Shown: positions 5,775 to 10,780 of the stretch, piece after piece | Layout of the letters: each line of letters begins with the position of its first letter | Numbering within the stretch: the stretch's first letter is position 1 | Source of the DNA: Promethearchaeota archaeon | GTDB lineage: Archaea; Asgardarchaeota; Lokiarchaeia; Sigyniarchaeales; SOKP01 | DNA length: 10,780 nucleotides | Direction: 5' to 3' | Assembly (NCBI GenBank): GCA_030605895.1 | Contig: JAUWHL010000132.1 | Coordinates: forward strand, 1-10,780 | Translations under genes and position numbers: made by a program | The notes under the pieces: generated by a model | What the model was told of the DNA's origin: nothing | Database searches by the model: none | The model's input: only the letters and a program-made list of their open reading frames with translations

Positions 5775-5786
5775 AAATTATATAAG
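5775..5786 (+). promoter_or_regulatory. Possible internal TATA box upstream of hgcB
   Basis: AAATTATATAAG lies about 35 nt before the GTG of hgcB, placing a start site near 5808. It could let hgcB be transcribed apart from the fusion gene. The 59-bp gap is AT-rich, so this is weak. Confidence 0.25.
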
Positions 5787-5817
5787 ATAATAATACAATA
5801 TAATTAGAGAAAAAAAG

Positions 5818-6123
5818 GTGGTAAAAATAGCGTTAAAAACAACTTCAATTAAAATGCCAATAGGTATTCCAAAAATCTCAATAAATCCCGATTTGTGCAC
5901 GGGTTGTGGTATATGTGGAGAAGTGTGCCCGTTTGGAATACCAAATCCTAATAATGAAGGAAAATATGAGATGTATGGACCAGAACGCTGCACGGAGTGC
6001 TCTGCATGTAAAAGAAATTGTCCAACAATGGCAATCATTTTACAAGAGCAAAAAGGTTGTGGTTGTTTATGGAATGCACGTTATGTTGCTAAAAATCCTC
6101 AAAATAATAGTTGTTGTGGATAG
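5818..6123 (+). CDS. hgcB: HgcB-like 2x[4Fe-4S] ferredoxin with C-terminal Cys-Cys
   Basis: The 101-residue product has two complete bacterial-ferredoxin motifs, C27-x2-C30-x2-C33-x3-C37-P and C58-x2-C61-x2-C64-x3-C68-P. After them come C81-G-C83 (in GCGCLWNARYV) and a terminal S-C99-C100-G. This is the HgcB pattern: a small ferredoxin, a conserved Cys after the second cluster, and a vicinal Cys pair at the C-terminus that binds Hg(II) and hands it to HgcA. HgcB also returns electrons to reduce the HgcA corrinoid to Co(I). Known HgcB proteins are about 95 residues, so the length fits. Adjacency to hgcA makes the call strong. The start is uncertain: the GTG at 5818 lies inside the only SD-like sequence (GGTG), and an ATG at 5854 also precedes both clusters. 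The gene ends 30 bp from the convergent gelsolin gene. Confidence 0.9.
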   Translation: MVKIALKTTSIKMPIGIPKISINPDLCTGCGICGEVCPFGIPNPNNEGKYEMYGPERCTECSACKRNCPTMAIILQEQKGCGCLWNARYVAKNPQNNSCCG

Positions 6124-6141
6124 AAATAGTCTTAAATTCTC

Positions 6142-6148
6142 TTTTTTT
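6142..6148 (+). terminator. T-run terminator after hgcB
   Basis: Seven T residues 19 nt beyond the hgcB stop, within the 30-bp gap before the convergent gene, are a typical archaeal transcription stop. This would close the hgc transcript. Confidence 0.5.
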
Positions 6149-6153
6149 AGTAT

Positions 6154-7026
6154 TTAATAATTAAATTCCTTCTTTGGCTTTTCGAGAAAGCTTTTTTTGA
6201 TCAAAAAATCCATTTCAGCATTCAACCAACAAAGTTCATCATAAGTACAGCTTGAATTGAAAACTTGTTCTGCCTTTTGCTTTATTTCTTCAATAGAGGG
6301 CATATCAATATTCATTTTTTCAATTTTTTCAGCCAACATCCAACATAAATCATCGTAGGAGTATTTATCTAAGGAGAGAAAATATGCAGCTTCTTTTACT
6401 TGTGTTTTTAGGTCAAGTTCTTCTGGTTTTTGCTCTACAACTTCTGGTTCATGTTTTCTATGTTCTTCAATTTGTTTTAACCGTGCTTCTATCTGTGGTT
6501 TATCTTTAGTTTCTACTTTTTCTTGAGGTTCTTCAAACTTAATGAATTTAACTGCTTCAGATGTTTCTTTTTCTTTTTTCAGAGACTCAGACTTTCTATG
6601 ATTTTTAATTTGCTGGAACCATTGTACTATTCTCTCTTCTGTATTAATTTCTCTCTCTTCTGGAGTTCCGTCAAGCCCAACAGATTTGATACTTTCAGGA
6701 GGGGCTTCAAATACGAACTCTGGTCTTCGCTCAACTGTTTTACCGGGTATAAATCCCTTTTCAAGTTGATGCATCATTGCTAAAAAGGCTCCATATTCAC
6801 GATTCTGCAGCATAATCAGGATTTTCGCCGAACTGCCACGCTCTTTATCTAACTTTCTTGCTATGTCGGCAGTAATATCTTTTTTATCCTGATTTACTTT
6901 TAAACCAACCCAAATATAAATTGTGTTTTTATCTTCATCATCAACAAGATAAACATCATTCTCATCAAAATTTAATCTCTCTATCTTTAACAATTCTCCT
7001 TTATCGCTAATATTGAATAGTTGCAT
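6154..7026 (-). CDS. Gelsolin-domain protein with C-terminal YDxLCW repeats (Asgard type)
   Basis: I place the start at the ATG at 7026, giving 290 residues, because GAGTGA precedes it by 7 nt; an in-frame TTG at 7041 would add five residues. Residues ~1-90 match one gelsolin/villin repeat: NDVYLVDDEDKNTIYIWVGLKVNQDKKD, then a helix (ITADIARKL) and AKILIML. This single repeat resembles Asgard gelsolins, which bind and sever actin-like filaments under Ca2+ control. A charged, Glu/Lys-rich linker (about 120-210) follows, probably disordered or coiled-coil. The C-terminus has two copies of Y-D-(D/E)-L-C-W-(M/L)-x-A-E, 38 residues apart, with an amphipathic helix between them. I do not recognise that module. 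Actin regulation is a family-level inference; there is no obvious link to the hgc genes, which end convergently 30 bp away. Confidence 0.8.
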   Translation of the reverse strand: MQLFNISDKGELLKIERLNFDENDVYLVDDEDKNTIYIWVGLKVNQDKKDITADIARKLDKERGSSAKILIMLQNREYGAFLAMMHQLEKGFIPGKTVERRPEFVFEAPPESIKSVGLDGTPEEREINTEERIVQWFQQIKNHRKSESLKKEKETSEAVKFIKFEEPQEKVETKDKPQIEARLKQIEEHRKHEPEVVEQKPEELDLKTQVKEAAYFLSLDKYSYDDLCWMLAEKIEKMNIDMPSIEEIKQKAEQVFNSSCTYDELCWLNAEMDFLIKKSFLEKPKKEFNY

Positions 7027-7192
7027 TACACTCTCACTCAATTACATTCTAACAATATAAGAATAAATAAATCAAAAATTTAAAAATCTTTTTTCTCTCT
7101 TAAGTTTTTGATTTCCTTAAATTTTTTAATAAGACCTTTATTATGTTTTTATAACATATTACTTTTTTTAATAAAATAAACTTTCAAAAATA

Positions 7193-7690
7193 ATGAGTAA
7201 AGAAATGACAGATAAAAAAGATTTTACTCCCCAAGAGTATGAAAGTATCATTGAAGAATTGAGGAAAGAGAATGAAGCTCTTAAAAAGAGAATTGCTGAA
7301 TTAGAAAATAGAGATCAAGCATTCAAGGTGAAACAGGAGCCATTAAAAGAAGCACCAACTCCTATAATTGAAACAGGACCAATTGAACCTGTTATATTGG
7401 ACGAAGCGCCGATTAAAAAAGAGGAAATTCAGCCCATTGAACAACAAAAAGAAATTGTTATTTCAGAATCAATTTTTTCTCAAGATGTAGCTCCTCTCGA
7501 AATGGGTAAAGGACAAATTCAACAAGGAGTTTCAAGAAGGGAATGTCCTAAATGTGGGAATAAAAGTAAAGCACTTATCCGAGAAACAATAGATAGAACT
7601 CACCTAATTTGCGACTATCCACGTATGTTCGGAAAGAAGTATCATTGTGGAGAATGCGGTGTAGAATGGCGTGTACCAGTAGAGATGTAA
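7193..7690 (+). CDS. Coiled-coil protein with C-terminal zinc ribbon, unknown function
   Basis: This 165-residue protein starts with a helix of heptad character (YESIIEELRKENEALKKRIAELENR, residues 16-40). It continues with a Pro/Glu/Ile-rich, probably unstructured stretch (45-112). It ends in a compact zinc-ribbon-like domain: C118-x2-C121, C140 in HLICDYPRMFGKKYHC, and C152-x2-C155, followed by GVEWRVPVEM. The ribbon suggests nucleic-acid or protein binding; the coiled coil suggests self-association. I recognise no named family. It is divergent from the gelsolin-like gene with a 150-bp shared upstream region. No SD precedes the ATG at 7193. A TATA-like TTTTTATAAC at 7146-7155 would put the transcript start within 15-20 nt of it, so a very short leader is possible. 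An ATG at 7205 is an alternative start. Confidence 0.75.
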   Translation: MSKEMTDKKDFTPQEYESIIEELRKENEALKKRIAELENRDQAFKVKQEPLKEAPTPIIETGPIEPVILDEAPIKKEEIQPIEQQKEIVISESIFSQDVAPLEMGKGQIQQGVSRRECPKCGNKSKALIRETIDRTHLICDYPRMFGKKYHCGECGVEWRVPVEM

Positions 7691-7844
7691 AAGAAAAATT
7701 AAGTATTATAGTGTTTTATTTTTCCTATTTTTAGTTAGGGGATTAGGTAGAATCATCAAATTAAACATGTTCGATTAAATGGTTAAATTAAACTCATCTT
7801 TATAATTTTTATAAACCAATTGAATATATAGGAATGATAAATCT

Positions 7845-8171
7845 ATGAATGATAATAATCTCAGAAAAGCCATATTGAATTTAGAATCTATGCTCGACTA
7901 TCAAGAAGGTTCTGTTGTTAGTAGGACTTTAGTTAATAAGGATGTTGGTACGGTAACTCTATTCTCTTTTGACAAAGGGGAGGGTTTAAGCGAACATACT
8001 GCTCCGTTTGACGCACTTGTTTATGTTGTTGAGGGTGAAGCCGAAATAATTATTTCAAAGGAGAAATTTTTACTAAAAAAAGGACAAATGATAATAATGC
8101 CCGCTGATGAACCACACGCTTTAAATGCCCCAGAAAAGTTTAAGATGATGTTAATAATGATTAAATCATAA
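7845..8171 (+). CDS. Small single-domain cupin protein
   Basis: The 108-residue product is one conserved beta-barrel cupin (Cupin_2 type). Motif 1 is GEGLSEHTAPFDALVYVVEGEAEI (45-68), with H51 and E63 as the probable metal-site residues. Motif 2 is the region around KKGQMIIMPADEPHALNA, with H91. Compared with the usual G(x)5HxH(x)3-4E(x)6G motif, the second His of motif 1 is missing, so metal binding may be weak or altered. Cupins this small are sugar-binding, enzymatic or regulatory, and the fold alone does not decide. The ATG at 7845 follows an AGGA-containing stretch. A TATA-like TTTTATAAA at 7808-7815 stands about 30 nt upstream, suggesting a short leader. It is convergent with the MFS gene downstream and shows no clear partner. 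Confidence 0.8.
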   Translation: MNDNNLRKAILNLESMLDYQEGSVVSRTLVNKDVGTVTLFSFDKGEGLSEHTAPFDALVYVVEGEAEIIISKEKFLLKKGQMIIMPADEPHALNAPEKFKMMLIMIKS

Positions 8172-8240
8172 AAAAATTAAATCTATTATATATTTTCTTT
8201 TATTCTTTAATAATGGTTTCAAAATAACAATACTTATATT

Positions 8241-9476
8241 TTAATGTAAAGATTTCCTGTTTTCTGAAATTACCTGTTTACTCAAAGTATATAATAAAAT
8301 TGTAACTATAATGAAAATAACAGATACAATCAAAATAACACTATAAATACCAGTAATTCCAAATATGTTTGAAAACGGTGCAAGTGTTGTTGGAACTAAA
8401 GCAATTCCCGTAAAATAACTTGCTGTTAATAATCCTGCTAAAACACCCCGTCTTTCTGGAGATAATACCTGACTATAATAAGTTAATGAAGTAAAAAGTA
8501 TTCCTCCAGAAAATCCTGTTAAGATCCAACCTAACGCTAAAAATATAAATATTTCTGGATTGGAAATATCTCCAATAACTAATAAGATCGTAAGTGAGCA
8601 AAGTAATATCAATGAACCTATGAATAATGGAATCTTTACTCCTTTTCGTTTTATTAAATTCCCTGTTATTAATCCTGTTATTGCTGCTCCAACACCTGCT
8701 AAACCAAGAATAATTCCTATTGTTGTTTCATCTAAAACATGAGCTTGTGTTAGTGTTTTCGAAGTCCAAATATTTATTGCTATGTAAGTATGAGCAATTA
8801 AGAATGCAGATAGCATCATAAGAATTACCGTAACACGACGCCATTCTATTGATAACTGAGATAATAAAATGCGCATTCCCGATTCTTCAGGAATTTTTTG
8901 AGGAGGTCTTTTAGTTATGAGAAAATAAATCAAACAAAAGCAAGTTATCACAATAAATAACACATAGATAGACTGCCAACCAATTAAAATCATCTGGGAT
9001 GCTATTAATGGGCCTATCCCGACACCCAAATTAGCACTCGCACCTAAATAACCCATTTTTTTAGGAATATTTTGTGGAGATGTAATATCAGTCATTAAAG
9101 CTATCAAAACCGGATTAATAAAACCAAACCCGACTCCTCCTATAATATTTGCAATGATATATATTTCTAAATTAAATGATAAGGCGGCTGTAAACATCGC
9201 GATCGTAAATAGAATTAACCCTACAATTAATACAGGGATTCTACCTTTAATATCTGATATAGCTCCTGAAAAAAGCTGAGTAAATGCAAATGGAAACATA
9301 AATGCAGGAATAGCAATTAGTATATTATCAGGAGTGACTTGAAAATAGGAAGAAAGAACACCAAATAAGACGTTGATAATATTACCAGTTAAAGGACCTA
9401 GTAAAAATAACAAAAATATGACAAATTCAAGTAATTTTGAATAGGCAGTAGGTCTTTCTTGGTTATTTTGATTCAT
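8241..9476 (-). CDS. 12-helix MFS transporter, drug-efflux (DHA1)-like
   Basis: The 411-residue protein has the two six-helix halves of a major facilitator. Motif A is present between TM2 and TM3 (GAISDIKGRI, 71-80). A motif C-like segment, GVGIGPLIAS (151-160), follows GASANL in TM5; motif C marks proton-coupled antiporters, so export is more likely than uptake. A cytoplasmic loop rich in charge (TKRPPQKIPEESG, 188-200) joins the halves, and the second half has a weaker motif A copy (GNLIKRKGVKIP). Length and motifs fit multidrug or sugar-efflux MFS proteins. The substrate cannot be named. The ATG at 9476 has no SD. It is not adjacent to the hgc genes, and I see no cysteine-rich features suggesting a metal substrate. 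Confidence 0.82.
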   Translation of the reverse strand: MNQNNQERPTAYSKLLEFVIFLLFLLGPLTGNIINVLFGVLSSYFQVTPDNILIAIPAFMFPFAFTQLFSGAISDIKGRIPVLIVGLILFTIAMFTAALSFNLEIYIIANIIGGVGFGFINPVLIALMTDITSPQNIPKKMGYLGASANLGVGIGPLIASQMILIGWQSIYVLFIVITCFCLIYFLITKRPPQKIPEESGMRILLSQLSIEWRRVTVILMMLSAFLIAHTYIAINIWTSKTLTQAHVLDETTIGIILGLAGVGAAITGLITGNLIKRKGVKIPLFIGSLILLCSLTILLVIGDISNPEIFIFLALGWILTGFSGGILFTSLTYYSQVLSPERRGVLAGLLTASYFTGIALVPTTLAPFSNIFGITGIYSVILIVSVIFIIVTILLYTLSKQVISENRKSLH

Positions 9477-9580
9477 GTTTTCAACTATTGGTAATTCTTA
9501 TTTAAATTATTGTTTTTTAATTTAAAGAAAGTCTATTAATATTATTAATTAATAAGAAATGGATTAGATGCAAGGTATCA

Positions 9581-10780
9581 TTAAGGGGAAATTTCAATTG
9601 GAACACTACGTACTGGTAAAACTACTTCAGTTCTCTCTTTCTTAAATAATTTTCTAAAAAATTCAGGATGTTCGGTATGGATTGGAATCAATTTTAGTGG
9701 ATCAATCTCACTTACAAATCTAATTATATCATGAGGTTTTGCATGACCTGAAGCATGAATCCGGTAAGAAGGCACACCAATATCTAATAAATCTGTTGAA
9801 ATAAATCTCTTATCCATTCGATATTCCTCAGCATAGGGATCCACATTAGACGAAATAAAAACTCCTCTTAAATCTTTAGGTAAATAATTTTTAATTATAT
9901 CATAGTCGTAAATAGAGGTGATATATAAAAAAAACCTTCCATTTAAATGTTTTAAATCTTCTAAATGTATAATTCGCTCACTTTTTCCAATCTTATCTAA
10001 CATTTGATCAACATCTTTTCTCCATTGAAATTTACGTTTTTCTTGTAAGAGAATAATAATGTTATCAGTTGCTTCTATATTTGGATCTTTCATAGAATCA
10101 TATATTGCTTTTTTATTCAAACGATTATAAAAATAAGCATCTTTATCTGAGATTATATATTTCCAATTATACTTTTTTGCAATATCTACATAAGTTCTAA
10201 ATCGATCCCAATCTATCCTTCCATACTGAACAATAACATAATCAAAAGGCATAATATTAAATAGTTTTCTTAAATGCCTTTTTACTATTCTCTCAGATTC
10301 AATTGAACCTTTATGGATATGCGTTCCTTCGCAAATTAAAGCAATTACTTCTCCCTCTCTATAAGTAAAATCGCTTTCTATTTGTCCCTTGGTTTTACAT
10401 ACTTCTTTAACTTTCTTTATTAAATCAGCAGTCATTAGTTGAAGGGGACCATGCATTCTAAAATCTCCTGTATATACAATTATTCCAGCAGAAGTACATA
10501 TAATAAAACCATAAGCTGCAGGAATTGAATGGTCAACATGGACAGGATAGATCTCCATTTTTTTAATCTGGATAATGTTTCCAGTCCTAAATCGTATCCA
10601 CTTTAAACCATATAAGAAATTTTCAAATCTTTGAGCTGAACTTCTTGAATAGGCTTTAATAATTCTTTTTGTAACAACTCCGGTGTAAATTGGTATATTA
10701 CGATTTATAAATGAGATTCCTCGATAATGGTCTCTATGAGGATGAGAAATTAAAATTCCATCAAGGTTAGTAGGAGGATC
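9581..10780 (-). CDS. RNase J-like beta-CASP metallo-beta-lactamase nuclease, N-terminus missing
   Basis: The frame is open to the right edge; 399 residues are visible, and the internal ATG at 10558 is not the start. Visible residues 12-18 are the zinc motif S-H-P-H-R-D-H. HVDHSIPAAYGF (81-92) and YTGDF (103-107) are the RNase J-type motifs for the next ligands. The beta-CASP signature follows: the acidic residue in LICEGTH (motif A), the His of ASGHAKPHD (motif B) and IPIHTEH (motif C). Such enzymes act as 5'-exo- or endoribonucleases using two zinc ions, and in archaea take part in RNA decay and processing. About 30-60 N-terminal residues should lie beyond the window. Membership in the beta-CASP group is strong, but the exact RNase J subgroup is not settled. 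A 104-bp gap separates it from the MFS gene downstream on the same strand. Confidence 0.85.
   Translation of the reverse strand, partial: DPPTNLDGILISHPHRDHYRGISFINRNIPIYTGVVTKRIIKAYSRSSAQRFENFLYGLKWIRFRTGNIIQIKKMEIYPVHVDHSIPAAYGFIICTSAGIIVYTGDFRMHGPLQLMTADLIKKVKEVCKTKGQIESDFTYREGEVIALICEGTHIHKGSIESERIVKRHLRKLFNIMPFDYVIVQYGRIDWDRFRTYVDIAKKYNWKYIISDKDAYFYNRLNKKAIYDSMKDPNIEATDNIIILLQEKRKFQWRKDVDQMLDKIGKSERIIHLEDLKHLNGRFFLYITSIYDYDIIKNYLPKDLRGVFISSNVDPYAEEYRMDKRFISTDLLDIGVPSYRIHASGHAKPHDIIRFVSEIDPLKLIPIHTEHPEFFRKLFKKERTEVVLPVRSVPIEISP

Overview
The window is about 30% G+C by eye and gene-dense, with archaeal signals: GAGGTG-type Shine-Dalgarno (SD) sequences, TTTATATA-type TATA boxes with purine-rich BRE elements, and T-run terminators. 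A gelsolin-fold gene (6154-7026) next to an archaeal-looking gene set points to an Asgard (Lokiarchaeia-like) archaeon. This is inferred from gene content; no rRNA or other marker gene is present.

Layout. (1) 2-289: the 3' end of a GPH-type sugar/cation symporter. (2) 314-1594, minus: a metallo-beta-lactamase-fold protein of the alkylsulfatase type. (3) 1856-2443, minus: an unrecognised four-helix membrane protein. (4) 2608-3000, minus: an ArsR/SmtB-type regulator with thiol-rich sites. (5) 3187-6123, plus: the core of the window, made of a 27-residue Cys-rich peptide, an iron-sulfur flavoprotein, a SAM-methyltransferase fused in frame to a complete HgcA, and HgcB. (6) 6154-7026, minus: a gelsolin-like protein. 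(7) 7193-7690: a coiled-coil/zinc-ribbon protein. (8) 7845-8171: a small cupin. (9) 8241-9476, minus: an MFS efflux-type transporter. (10) 9581 to the window end, minus: an RNase J-like beta-CASP nuclease cut by the edge.

The main result is a mercury-methylation-type locus (hgcA and hgcB). HgcA carries the corrinoid cap-helix motif NVWCA and five membrane helices. HgcB is a 2x[4Fe-4S] ferredoxin with extra cysteines and a C-terminal Cys-Cys-Gly. The HgcA here has about 220 extra N-terminal residues forming a class I SAM-dependent methyltransferase. One polypeptide could therefore bind the methyl donor (SAM) and the corrinoid that passes the methyl group to mercury. Upstream and overlapping by 4 nt is an iron-sulfur flavoprotein that could feed electrons to HgcB or the corrinoid. 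A divergent ArsR-type repressor and a tiny peptide with two Cys-Cys pairs suggest metal- or metalloid-responsive control and thiol buffering. The cap-helix motif departs from the usual consensus (GK replaced by RG), so whether the substrate is Hg(II) or another soft metal or metalloid is open.

No intergenic stretch exceeds 300 bases. The longest gaps (1595-1855, 3271-3470, 3001-3186) hold promoter, operator and terminator candidates, described below. No tRNA, rRNA, CRISPR array or insertion sequence was seen.
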